Shown here: piece by piece, positions 33,722 to 42,030 of the stretch
Position numbering within the stretch: position 1 is the first letter of the stretch
How the letters are laid out: each line of letters opens with the position of its first letter
From: Niveispirillum sp.
Lineage (GTDB): Bacteria > Pseudomonadota > Alphaproteobacteria > Azospirillales > Azospirillaceae
Reading direction: 5' to 3'
Length of the DNA: 49,339 bases
NCBI RefSeq assembly: GCF_017996735.1
Contig: NZ_JAGOGJ010000042.1
Span: forward strand, 1-49,339
The notes under the pieces: generated by a model
Told to the model about the DNA's origin: nothing
The model's input: the letters and a program-made list of their open reading frames with translations, nothing else
Databases searched by the model: none
Program-made: the position numbers and the translations under genes

Positions 33722-35542
33722 ATGCACGCCTATCGCTCGCATAATTGTGGCCAACTCCGCCTGGACCATGCCGGTCAGACCGTCCGCCTGTCCGGCTGGA
33801 TCAACCGCAAGCGCGACCATGGGCAGTTGCTGTTCGTCGATCTGCGCGACCATTTCGGCATCACGCAGTTGGTCGTCGACACCTCCTCCCCGCATTTTGC
33901 GGTGCTGGAAGGCCTGCGCCTGGAATCGGTGGTGACCATCACCGGCGAAGTGGTGGCCCGTACCGCGGAGACCATCAACGAGAACCTGCCCACCGGCCAT
34001 ATCGAGGTGGTGGTGCGTGACGTCGCGGTACAGTCGGCCGCCGACCCGCTGCCCTTGCAGGTCAACAGCGAGCAGGATGCCGGCGAGGAACTGCGCCTGC
34101 GCTACCGCTTCCTGGACCTGCGCCGGGAGAAGATGCAGAAGAACATTCTGCTGCGCAGCCATGTCATCGCGTCGGCCCGCCGCCGCATGATCGAACAGGG
34201 TTTCGTGGAATTCCAGACCCCGATCCTGCCGGCCAGCAGCCCGGAAGGTGCGCGCGACTTCCTGGTGCCGAGCCGCAACCATCCCGGCAAATTCTACGCC
34301 CTGCCGCAGGCGCCGCAGCAGTTCAAGCAGTTGCTGATGGTGTCGGGCTTCGACCGCTATTTCCAGATCGCGCCCTGCTTCCGCGACGAGGACAGCCGTG
34401 CCGATCGTTCGCCGGGTGAGTTCTACCAGCTCGATTTCGAGATGAGCTTCGTCACCCAGGAAGACGTGTTCGCCGCCATTGAGCCCGTCATCCACGGCAT
34501 TTTTGAGGAATTCAGCGGCTTCACGGGCACCAAGCGCAGCGTCTCCTCCTACCCGTTCGTGCGCATTCCCTATGCTGAATCGATGCTGAAATATGGCAAC
34601 GACAAGCCGGACCTGCGCAACCCGCTGGTGATCACCGACGTGACCGAGGTGTTCAAGCGCGACGATGTCGAGTTCAAGGCCTTCAAGGGCGTGATTGAGA
34701 AGGGCGGCGTGGTCCGCGCCATCCGCGCCCCCTCGGTCGCCGATCAACCGCGCAGCTTCTTCGACAAGCTGAACGACTGGGCCAAGGGCCTGGGCGCCCC
34801 CGGCCTGGGCTATATCCTGTTTGAAGCGGCCGGCGGCAAGGGCCCCATCGCCAAGTTCGTGCCGGAAGCCGCACAGAAGCACTTGCGTGAACTGGTCGGG
34901 CTGAAGGATGGCGACGCCGTCTTCTTCGTCTGTGACCAGCCCGGTCCCGCCGCCAAGCTGGCCGGTCTGGCCCGCACCAAGATCGGCGAGACCCTGGACC
35001 TGATCGAGAAGGACACCTACAAGTTCTGCTGGATCGTCGATTTCCCGATGTTCGAATATGACGAAGAACGCAAGAAGATCGACTTCAGCCACAACCCGTT
35101 CTCCATGCCGCAGGGTGGGCTGGACGCGTTGCTGAACCAGGACCCGCTGACCATCAACGCCTATCAGTACGACATCGTCTGTAACGGCGTGGAGCTGTCG
35201 TCCGGCGCCATCCGCAATCACAAGCCGGAAATCATGTACAAGGCGTTCGAGATTGCCGGGTACCCGCCGGAGGTTCTGGAAGCCAAGTTCGGCGGCATGC
35301 TGTCCGCCTTCAAGCTGGGCGCCCCGCCGCACGGCGGTTCGGCCCCCGGCATCGACCGCATGGTTATGCTGCTGGCGGACGAGCCGAACATCCGTGAGGT
35401 CATCGTCTTCCCGCTGAACCAGCGCGCCGAAGATCTGCTGATGCAGGCCCCGAATGCGACGACGCCGGACCGGCTGAAGGAACTGCACATCAAGCTGGAC
35501 CTGCCCAAGCCGAAGATCACGACGACGACGACGGCCGAGTAA
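33722..35542 (+). CDS. aspS: Aspartyl-tRNA synthetase (bacterial type)
   Basis: 606 residues from MHAYRSHNCGQLRLDHAG; a longer in-frame ORF to 33404 runs into the divergent rnd region. It charges tRNA-Asp, and possibly tRNA-Asn in organisms using the GatCAB route. OB-fold anticodon domain (about 1-105, VRLSGWINRKRDHG), class II motif 1 around MIEQGFVEFQTPIL, motif 2 FRDEDSRADR, the bacterial GAD insertion (about 285-420) and motif 3 GGSAPGIDRMVML. Full length. The downstream palindrome probably ends transcription. Confidence 0.97.
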   Translation: MHAYRSHNCGQLRLDHAGQTVRLSGWINRKRDHGQLLFVDLRDHFGITQLVVDTSSPHFAVLEGLRLESVVTITGEVVARTAETINENLPTGHIEVVVRDVAVQSAADPLPLQVNSEQDAGEELRLRYRFLDLRREKMQKNILLRSHVIASARRRMIEQGFVEFQTPILPASSPEGARDFLVPSRNHPGKFYALPQAPQQFKQLLMVSGFDRYFQIAPCFRDEDSRADRSPGEFYQLDFEMSFVTQEDVFAAIEPVIHGIFEEFSGFTGTKRSVSSYPFVRIPYAESMLKYGNDKPDLRNPLVITDVTEVFKRDDVEFKAFKGVIEKGGVVRAIRAPSVADQPRSFFDKLNDWAKGLGAPGLGYILFEAAGGKGPIAKFVPEAAQKHLRELVGLKDGDAVFFVCDQPGPAAKLAGLARTKIGETLDLIEKDTYKFCWIVDFPMFEYDEERKKIDFSHNPFSMPQGGLDALLNQDPLTINAYQYDIVCNGVELSSGAIRNHKPEIMYKAFEIAGYPPEVLEAKFGGMLSAFKLGAPPHGGSAPGIDRMVMLLADEPNIREVIVFPLNQRAEDLLMQAPNATTPDRLKELHIKLDLPKPKITTTTTAE

Positions 35543-35575
35543 TCGGCGTCGATATTCCGGTCAGCGGTGCATAGG

Positions 35576-35602
35576 CCAGGGGTCGCGGGGATCGACCCCT
35601 GG
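35576..35602. terminator. Solo palindrome between convergent aspS and ABC permease genes
   Basis: Perfect inverted repeat CCAGGGGTCG/CGACCCCTGG with a seven-base loop. The arms echo the outer palindrome of the repeat element after murI (CCAGGGG/CCCCTGG), but no core hairpins follow. It probably serves as a bidirectional terminator, though there is no T tract. Confidence 0.6.
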
Positions 35603-35604
35603 CA

Positions 35605-36408
35605 TCATTCCCCACCCCCGGCCTTGCGTGGCATCAGCCCGCGCGCCGGGTTGTAGGCCCAGAAGGACAGGCCCAGAAAGACCAGCGTCGCCCCCGCCAC
35701 CCACGCGGCCGCCCCCCATTCCACCTGTCCATAGAGGGCAAAGCGGATCAGTTCGACCGCATGGGTGAAGGGGTTGAAGCGGGCAAGCTGGTACAGGGTC
35801 TCGCTGCCCTCCCGCATCTTCCACAGGGGATAGAGGGCGGATGACAGGAAGAAGGCCGGGAAGATGACGAAGTTCATCACCCCGGCGAAATTCTCCAATT
35901 GGCGGATGGTGCTGGACAGCAGCATGCCCACCGCCCCCAGCATCAGGCCCGACAGAAGCAGGGCCGGCAGCACCGTCAGATATCCCAGCGGCGCCACCAC
36001 CAGCCCCGTCAGCGCCGCGATGCAAAGGAACGCCGCGACCTGTGCCAGCCCCACGACGGCCCCGGCCAGCAGCTTGGCCAGCAGCAGGAATTCGCGCGGC
36101 AGCGGCGCGGTCAGCAGCAGCCGCATGCTGCCCATCTCCCGGTCATAGACCATGGACAGGCTGCTCTGCATGCCATTGAACAGCAGCACCATGGCGGCCA
36201 GCCCCGGCAGCACATAGGTTTCATAGGTGATATAGGTGTCATAGGGCGGCTGGACCGAAATCCCCAGTGCCGCGCGGAACCCCGCCGCGAAGATGAACAG
36301 CCAGACCAGCGGCCGCACCAGGGCGGAGATGAACCGTTCCCGCTGATGCAGGAAACGCAGCATCTCCCGCCAGACCACGGCCTTCAGGGCACGCAGATAG
36401 GTCATCAT
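35605..36408 (-). CDS. ABC transporter permease, PQQ-dependent alcohol-catabolism associated (PedC-like)
   Basis: 267 residues of the ABC-2 type, about six membrane helices. Typical start MMTYLRALKAVVWREMLRFLHQRERFISALVRPLVWLFIFAAGFR, then GMQSSLSMVYDREMGSMRLLLTAPLPREFLL and a last loop FNPFTHAVELIRFALYG. It overlaps the ATPase gene by four bases (ATGA), so the two form one exporter. Related permease/ATPase pairs accompany PQQ-linked alcohol oxidation (ped/exa clusters). The exported substrate is not known. Last gene of the three-gene minus-strand operon. Confidence 0.9.
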   Translation of the reverse strand: MMTYLRALKAVVWREMLRFLHQRERFISALVRPLVWLFIFAAGFRAALGISVQPPYDTYITYETYVLPGLAAMVLLFNGMQSSLSMVYDREMGSMRLLLTAPLPREFLLLAKLLAGAVVGLAQVAAFLCIAALTGLVVAPLGYLTVLPALLLSGLMLGAVGMLLSSTIRQLENFAGVMNFVIFPAFFLSSALYPLWKMREGSETLYQLARFNPFTHAVELIRFALYGQVEWGAAAWVAGATLVFLGLSFWAYNPARGLMPRKAGGGE

Positions 36409-37142
36409 GGCGCTGCCTCCGCCGTCAGGGCGTGGAAGGCATCGGCCAGAGTGCCGGTGCCACTGCGCGCGAGCAGGTCCGCGACCCCGCCCGTGGCCCG
36501 CACCCGGCCCCGGTGCAGCAGCACGACATGGTCATCGGCCCAGACCTCGTCGAACAGATGTGTGGCCCACAGCACGGCCACCCCTTCATCCGCGCACAGG
36601 CGATGCACATGGGCCACCAGATCGCGCCGCGACGGCGCATCCAGCCCCACGGTGGGTTCATCCAGAATCAGCAGCGGCGGCCGGTGCAGCAGGGCACGCG
36701 CCAGTTCCACCCGCCGCCGGTGTCCGCCATTCAGCAGCCGCACCTTGTCGCCGGCCCGTTCCGTCAGGGCGAAACGGTCCAGCAGGTCGGCGATGCGCGG
36801 CACCACCAGCGCGCCCGACAGGCCGCGCAGACCCGCCGCATAGGTCAGGTTCTGCTGCACCGTCAAATCCAGGTCCAGCGTCGGCTGCTGGAACACCAGG
36901 CCCATGGCGGCCAGGCCGGCGCGCGGGTGCCGGGCCATATCCTGACCACAGACGCGGATCACCCCCTCATCGGGTGTGAACAGCCGGGTCAGCAGGCCCA
37001 TGAGGGTGGATTTGCCGGCGCCATTAGCGCCCAGCAGGGCCGTGAACCGACCGGGCGCGACCTCGAACCCGACATCGCGCAGGGCAAAGCCGCCCTTGCC
37101 ATAGGCGAAGGAGAGGTGATTGACCGAAAGGGCCGCCGTCAC
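36405..37142 (-). CDS. ABC transporter ATP-binding protein, PQQ-dependent alcohol-catabolism associated
   Basis: 245 residues, GTG start overlapping the beta-propeller stop as GTGA. Walker A GANGAGKST (about 37), Q-loop FQQPTLDLDLT, a non-standard signature LNGGHRRRVELARAL instead of LSGGQ, Walker B LLILDEPTVGLD and the switch WATHLFDEV. The altered signature, as I recall, is characteristic of the ATPases tied to PQQ alcohol-dehydrogenase systems. It partners with the downstream permease. Confidence 0.92.
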   Translation of the reverse strand: MTAALSVNHLSFAYGKGGFALRDVGFEVAPGRFTALLGANGAGKSTLMGLLTRLFTPDEGVIRVCGQDMARHPRAGLAAMGLVFQQPTLDLDLTVQQNLTYAAGLRGLSGALVVPRIADLLDRFALTERAGDKVRLLNGGHRRRVELARALLHRPPLLILDEPTVGLDAPSRRDLVAHVHRLCADEGVAVLWATHLFDEVWADDHVVLLHRGRVRATGGVADLLARSGTGTLADAFHALTAEAAP

Positions 37143-38101
37143 GGCACCACCACGGCACCCCAGGGGTAACGCCCCACGGGAATGGATTTCACGACCTTCA
37201 GGCTGACCACGTCGATCACCGACACATCATTGGACACGCCATTGGTGGTGAAAAGGGTGCCGCCATCAGGCGACAGGGCCATGTGCCAGACGCGGCGACC
37301 GACCAGCAGGTAATCCTTCACCTGATATGTCGCCGTATCCACGACCGCCACATGGTTGGCCGGACCCAGCGCCACAAAGGCCAGTTTGCCATCCCTGGAC
37401 AGTTTGATGCCCACGGGCTGTACCTTGTCGGCCTGCACGCCCTTGATGGCAAAGCTGATGGTCTGCTTCACCTGCCGGCTGGCCACGTCGATCACCTTCA
37501 CCGTGCCGCCGATTTCCGCCGACACCCAAAGCTGCTTGCCGTCAGCAGTGAATTCGGCATGGCGCGGGCGGGCATCGACCGGGGTGCTGTCGACCAGTTG
37601 CCGGGCGGCGGTGTCGATCCAATGCACCATGTTGGTGGTTTCGGATGTGTTGACGGCCCATTTACCGTCCGGGCTGACGGCCATGCCCTCCGGCTCCACC
37701 CCCACATCGATCTGATAGGCCACGGAACGGGTGGGCACATCGACCACCGTGACGACATTGTCATCCTCGTTCGCGATGAACAGATGCGTGCCGTCGGGCG
37801 CCAGGGCGAACTGTTCGGGATCGTCGCCCGAGGGCAGGTTGTGCAGAATTTTGCCGGTCGCGATGTCCAGCACCTGCACCGTGTCATCGTCGCTGGCGCA
37901 GATGTAAAGCTGTTTGCCATCGGCCGACAGCGTGATGCCGCGTGGCCGCGCGCCCACCTTGATGCTTCCCTTCACGGTCAGGGTGGCGGTGTCGATCAGG
38001 GTCAGGCTGTTATCCCGCTCGTTGGAGACATACAGCGTCCCGGCCCCCGCCGGCAGCGCCACGGCCAGACCCAGCAGCGGCCCCAGCACCCGTGCAAGCA
38101 T
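37139..38101 (-). CDS. PQQ-dependent catabolism-associated beta-propeller protein (YVTN repeats)
   Basis: 320 residues from MLARVLGPLLGLAVALPAGAGTLYVSNERD, chosen because GGGAGG lies five bases upstream and it gives a clean signal peptide; the ORF extends ten codons further. The mature protein is a run of about seven YVTN-type blades (LYVSNERDNSLTLIDTATL, LYICASDDDTVQVLDIATG, LFIANEDDNVVTVVDVPT, WVSAEIGGTVKVIDVAS, LFTTNGVSNDVSVIDVVSL). It is periplasmic. Such proteins regularly head PQQ-ABC operons; their task is unknown, perhaps a scaffold or substrate-binding part for the exporter. First gene of the operon, divergent from the cytochrome c gene. Confidence 0.92.
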   Translation of the reverse strand: MLARVLGPLLGLAVALPAGAGTLYVSNERDNSLTLIDTATLTVKGSIKVGARPRGITLSADGKQLYICASDDDTVQVLDIATGKILHNLPSGDDPEQFALAPDGTHLFIANEDDNVVTVVDVPTRSVAYQIDVGVEPEGMAVSPDGKWAVNTSETTNMVHWIDTAARQLVDSTPVDARPRHAEFTADGKQLWVSAEIGGTVKVIDVASRQVKQTISFAIKGVQADKVQPVGIKLSRDGKLAFVALGPANHVAVVDTATYQVKDYLLVGRRVWHMALSPDGGTLFTTNGVSNDVSVIDVVSLKVVKSIPVGRYPWGAVVVP

Positions 38102-38316
38102 GTTTTCCTCCCGGCAATCCCGGCCCTTCACGGGCTTTGACCGGCAAGCCTATCCCGCCCGCCCCGACCCGGCCATTAGACCATGGCAGCATGCGCGGCG
38201 ACGCCCCGGCAAAGCCCCGTGGCACCAAAGTCCAATTAGGCCAGGGCCGGGAAATCGTTACGCTTCCGACTGTTCCGACCCTTTCCGCCCGTCTGTTTTC
38301 GTCAAGGATATCGCCC

Positions 38317-38745
38317 ATGCCGTCGCCCGCCCGCCTCGCCGCCGGCCTGATCGCCGCCGCCCTGCTGTCCACGCCCCTGGCCCTGCCCGTCCTGGCGCAT
38401 GGCGATGTGACGCCGCAGCCGGTGAATACCGACGGGCTGGAAAAACTGGGTCCCGACTGGCGGGCCAGCAACCCCTATCGCGGCAACAAGCGCGCCATTG
38501 AAATCGGGTCCTCGGCCTATAACCAGAATTGCGCGCGCTGCCACGGGCTGGGCGCCATTTCCGGCGGCATCGCGCCCGACCTGCGCTTCCTGGACGCCGG
38601 CGACCCTGGCGACGAATGGTTCTCCGAACGGTTCCGCAAGGGCGCGTCGCGCGACGGCAAGGTCTATATGCCGGCCTTCGGTGAAGTGCTGGGACAGGAA
38701 GCCGGCTGGGCCATCCGCTCCTGGCTGGAAACGGTGCCGCAATAA
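38317..38745 (+). CDS. pedF: Cytochrome c-550, PedF-type
   Basis: 142 residues. Signal peptide MPSPARLAAGLIAAALLSTPLALPVLA, then VTPQPVNTDGLEKLGPDW. A single heme site is Cys72-Ala-Arg-Cys75-His76, with a probable axial ligand Met118 in VYMPAFGEVL. PedF-type cytochromes accept electrons from periplasmic PQQ alcohol dehydrogenases. Start has AAGGA about nine bases upstream; a longer ORF to 38092 would run through the divergent promoter region. A neighbouring binding protein and the ABC/beta-propeller operon complete the accessory set, but no dehydrogenase gene is in the window. Confidence 0.92.
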   Translation: MPSPARLAAGLIAAALLSTPLALPVLAHGDVTPQPVNTDGLEKLGPDWRASNPYRGNKRAIEIGSSAYNQNCARCHGLGAISGGIAPDLRFLDAGDPGDEWFSERFRKGASRDGKVYMPAFGEVLGQEAGWAIRSWLETVPQ

Positions 38746-38766
38746 GGGGGTGATGGTTGGGGGGGC

Positions 38767-38955
38767 GTTGCTCCCTCACCCCCCCCACCGGCTTGCCCTC
38801 ACCCTCCCAAGCCTTGGCAGGCTTGGGCCCCTCCCTCTCCTGCAAGCGGGCGAGGGGCGGAAGGAGACCAAACCTCGATGTTCGCCCCTCGCCCACGCAA
38901 GTGGGAGAGGGAGGGGCCCGGCGGCGTCAGCCGACGGGAGGGTGAGGGAACAACG
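38767..38955. repeat. Large imperfect inverted repeat between the cytochrome c and binding-protein genes
   Basis: The two halves mirror each other over most of the gap: CCCTCACCCTCCC (38796-38808) with GGGAGGGTGAGGG (38936-38948), then GGGCCCCTCCCTCTCC with GGAGAGGGAGGGGCCC, and GCGAGGGGC/GCCCCTCGC-type inner arms. There is no coding sequence. It resembles dispersed CTC/GAG-rich palindromic repeats of GC-rich proteobacteria, and could fold in RNA from the upstream gene. Confidence 0.75.
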
Positions 38956-39000
38956 GTGCAGTGAGGGATCAACGCCCCGAGACAACAGAGGAACCCGCCC

Positions 39001-39849
39001 ATGAACCGCCGCCACTTGCTGGCCATGGTCGCGACCCTGCCGCTTGCGGCGGGGTTTGCGCGTTCAACCAATGCCGCCCCGCTGGACAAGGTGATGGCCA
39101 AGGGCAGCCTGCGCATCGCCATCTATCGCGACAATCCCCCCTGGTCCTGGCGGCGCGAGGGCAAGCTGGTCGGCATCGATGTCGATCTGGGGCGGGCACT
39201 GGCGGAAAAGCTGGGGGTGAAGCCGGAATTCATGGAACTGACGGCCGACGAGAATATGGATGACGACCTGCGCAACGCCGTCTGGAAGGGCTCCATCCTG
39301 GGCGAACCGGTGGCCGACGTCATGATGCATGTGCCCCATGACCGGGAATTCGGCCTGCGCAACGACATGGCGGTGCTGACCGCCCCCTATCACCGCGAAA
39401 GCTTCGCGCTGGCCTGTGATCCGGCCCGCACCGATTGCAAAGGGTCGATGGCTGACATGGCGGGCAGCGCTATCGCCGTGGAAACCGACAGCGTGCCGGA
39501 TTTCTATCTCACCGGTGCCTTTGGCGGACGGCTGCGCGGTGACGTGGTGCATCACCTGTCGGCCGCCGCCGCCCTGGCCGACCTGATCACCGGCGATGCC
39601 GGGGCCGCCATGGCAACCCTGGCACAGGTGGAACTGGGCCTGTCGGCGGCGGGTCGCAAACTGGTGGTGCGGCGCGGTCCCTTCCCCGGTCTGGCCAAAC
39701 AGGGCTGGGATATCGGCATCGCGGTCAAGGCCGACAGTCGCGATCTGGGGTATCGGCTGGAGGATGTGATGACGGGTCTGCTGGCCGATGGCACCATCGC
39801 CGCCATCTTCACCACCCATGGCATCACCCATGTGCCGCCAGGGGCATAG
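39001..39849 (+). CDS. Quinoprotein-dehydrogenase-associated substrate-binding protein (MoxJ/XoxJ-like)
   Basis: 282 residues. Signal peptide MNRRHLLAMVATLPLAAGFARSTNAA (twin arginine near the start, but not a full Tat motif). SBP_bac_3-type fold: LRIAIYRDNPPWSWRREGKLVGIDVDLGRALAEKLG, DVMMHVPHDREFGLRNDMAVLTAPYHRE, and a C-terminal GWDIGIAVKADSRDLGYRLEDVMTGLLADG. The two cysteines in CDPARTDCKG are a family hallmark. These proteins do not serve an importer; MoxJ/XoxJ relatives help mature or activate PQQ dehydrogenases. It follows pedF on the same strand, 255 bases away. Confidence 0.9.
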   Translation: MNRRHLLAMVATLPLAAGFARSTNAAPLDKVMAKGSLRIAIYRDNPPWSWRREGKLVGIDVDLGRALAEKLGVKPEFMELTADENMDDDLRNAVWKGSILGEPVADVMMHVPHDREFGLRNDMAVLTAPYHRESFALACDPARTDCKGSMADMAGSAIAVETDSVPDFYLTGAFGGRLRGDVVHHLSAAAALADLITGDAGAAMATLAQVELGLSAAGRKLVVRRGPFPGLAKQGWDIGIAVKADSRDLGYRLEDVMTGLLADGTIAAIFTTHGITHVPPGA

Positions 39850-39870
39850 ACCCGCAGACAGTCTACGGGT
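39850..39870. promoter_or_regulatory. 21-bp dyad between the binding-protein and multicopper oxidase genes
   Basis: ACCCGCAGAC-A-GTCTACGGGT is a near-perfect dyad with one mismatched pair, starting at the base after the stop. It could be an operator for the multicopper oxidase gene or a short terminator stem. Confidence 0.35.
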
Positions 39871-39965
39871 ACAAGTACGCATCCTGTTCCCCCATTGATT
39901 GATATTGCCACCCCACAGGCCGTTAAGTCATAGTACCATCAACGCCCAAAATGGAGGGATAGGGG

Positions 39966-41918
39966 ATGGTACGGAACCGTAACGGGTGGGGCGGTGCGGC
40001 CCTGCTGGGGACAAGTCTGATGCTGGCGGCCTGTGGGTCGGTGTCGGCGGAACCGCCGCGCCCCTTGCAGGCACCGGCCTTGTTGCAGCCGGAAGCCCAG
40101 TCGCCGCGCGACCCGGCCAAGCCGAAAGGATACAACCTGCTGTCGATGGGGGCGCTGACCCAGGCCATCCAGCAGGGGCGGGAAATCCATTACATCCTGC
40201 CCATCCATTATACGGACGGCACCATCTACAACCCGGCCACGGGTACGGATGACAAGGTGCGCCTGCGTTCCTATGGTGACAAGTTCCTGGCGCCCACCAT
40301 CCTGATGCAGCCGGGCCAGACGGTGCGTATCAGCCTGTTGAACCAGTTGGACCCCGAACCGAACTGCAACATCGACCCGTCGACGGGCAAGCCCTGGCCC
40401 ACCAACCATCCGCATTGTTTCAACAACACCAACCTGCACAGCCACGGGCTGTGGGTCTCGCCCACCGGCAACAGCGACAATGTCCTGCTGAATATCGAGC
40501 CGGGGGTGAATTTCCAGTATGAGTATAATGTGCCCGAGGACCACCCCGCCGGCACCTTCTGGTACCACCCGCACAAGCATGGATCGACCGCGATGCAGGT
40601 GGGCAGCGGCATGGCCGGCGCCCTGGTGATAAAGGGGGAGCGCCCGCCGACGGAGCAGTCGAACGGCGATCTGGACACGCTGCTTCAACCCGTGCTGGCC
40701 AATGCCGATTATGGCGGCCAGGTGATGCTGATCCAGCAGATCCCCTATGCCTGCTTCGACGACAAGGGCCAGATCATCAAGGACAAGGCCAAGCGGTGGG
40801 TCTGTCCCGACGGCAAGATCGGCCAGGTGAAGGATTTCGATGCCCAGTTCGATTTCCGCGCCTGGGGAGAGAGCGGGCGCTACACCATGTTCAACGGCAC
40901 CGTCCGCCCGCAAATGGCGGCGAAGCCGGGCCAGCTCTATCGCTGGCGCCTGATCCATGCGGGCGTGGAGGAAACCATCAACCTGCGCATCCGCAAGATC
41001 GGCAATGTCGCCAGGGTGGCCAGCCTGCTGAAATCGGTCAAGGAGCAGGAGCAGGAAGTGCTGCGCGCCTGCACCGGGGCCGACGTGACCCAGTATGAGG
41101 TGGCGACCGACGGCCTGACCCGCCCTTCCGTCTATGCCAAATCCGTCAACAACCTGCAGCCCGGTTACCGCAGCGACATCCTGTTCGTCCTGCCGGAGGC
41201 CGGCCGCTACTGCGTCTATGACGACAGCGACGGCAAGGATCAGGTGGCGGGCGAGGATAATGCCAAGATCATCGGCTTTATCGACGCGGTCGGGACCGAC
41301 AAGGTGCCCGACACCACGAAGTTTGTGCAGGACAAGCTGCTGGAAGGGGCCGCGCGCCTGACCGGGCCGGTCCGCGACACGGTGACGGCCGATATCAATG
41401 ACGGGCTGAAACTGACCAAATACGTCCCCCACGCCACGATCACCGACGCGGAGATCGCAAAGTGGAAACAGCCCGACGTGAATATCCAGTTCAATCTGAT
41501 CGGCAGCACGGCCACCAGCCCGGCCCAGTTCCTGATCAACGGCAAGGAATATGACCCGGAAGTCGTGAACCAGACCCTGATCCTGGGCACGGCACAGCAA
41601 TGGGTGCTGTCATCCCTGAATGTCAGCCACCCGTTCCATATCCATGTGAACCCGTTCCAGATCGTGTCCATCGTCGACAAGGTCACGAAGAAGGAAGTCA
41701 CCGACGGCATCTATGCCGGCATGAAGGGCACCTGGAAGGACACGCTGATCACCGCCACCAATGTGGAGATCACGCTACGCACCCGCTACAACCGCTATAT
41801 CGGCGAATATGTCCTGCACTGCCACATCCTCGACCATGAGGACCAGGGCATGATGCAGAACGTGCAGATCGTCCTGCCCGACGGCGAAGGCAAGCCGATG
41901 CCGCAGGGGCACCATTGA
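39966..41918 (+). CDS. Multicopper oxidase, lipoprotein
   Basis: 650 residues. The lipobox LMLAAC at about 18-23 (cysteine 23) follows a short hydrophobic segment, so the protein should be lipid-anchored in the envelope. All four copper-site motifs are intact: HSHG (about 158), WYHPHKHG (about 199), HPFHIHVNPF (about 555) and HCHILDHEDQGMM (about 618; His-Cys-His with an axial methionine position). Three cupredoxin domains are expected; the family oxidises phenols or metal ions and reduces oxygen to water. Substrate unknown. It follows the PQQ accessory genes but has its own leader and a strong terminator. Ribosome site GGAGGGATAGGGG. Confidence 0.92.
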   Translation: MVRNRNGWGGAALLGTSLMLAACGSVSAEPPRPLQAPALLQPEAQSPRDPAKPKGYNLLSMGALTQAIQQGREIHYILPIHYTDGTIYNPATGTDDKVRLRSYGDKFLAPTILMQPGQTVRISLLNQLDPEPNCNIDPSTGKPWPTNHPHCFNNTNLHSHGLWVSPTGNSDNVLLNIEPGVNFQYEYNVPEDHPAGTFWYHPHKHGSTAMQVGSGMAGALVIKGERPPTEQSNGDLDTLLQPVLANADYGGQVMLIQQIPYACFDDKGQIIKDKAKRWVCPDGKIGQVKDFDAQFDFRAWGESGRYTMFNGTVRPQMAAKPGQLYRWRLIHAGVEETINLRIRKIGNVARVASLLKSVKEQEQEVLRACTGADVTQYEVATDGLTRPSVYAKSVNNLQPGYRSDILFVLPEAGRYCVYDDSDGKDQVAGEDNAKIIGFIDAVGTDKVPDTTKFVQDKLLEGAARLTGPVRDTVTADINDGLKLTKYVPHATITDAEIAKWKQPDVNIQFNLIGSTATSPAQFLINGKEYDPEVVNQTLILGTAQQWVLSSLNVSHPFHIHVNPFQIVSIVDKVTKKEVTDGIYAGMKGTWKDTLITATNVEITLRTRYNRYIGEYVLHCHILDHEDQGMMQNVQIVLPDGEGKPMPQGHH

Positions 41919-41986
41919 GCGAAGGAAGGGCAGATCGTCCCCTTCGGCCCAGCCCGGATTAACGCCGGTTGAGGGCCAATCATACC

Positions 41987-42030
41987 AATCCGCCTTGATC
42001 GTGACAGATCAAGGCGGATTTCTTTTTTTC
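41987..42030 (+). terminator. Rho-independent terminator of the multicopper oxidase
   Basis: A perfect 14-pair stem AATCCGCCTTGATC (41987-42000) with its complement (42007-42020), loop GTGACA, is followed by TCTTTTTTTC. It lies about 70 bases beyond the stop. Confidence 0.95.
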
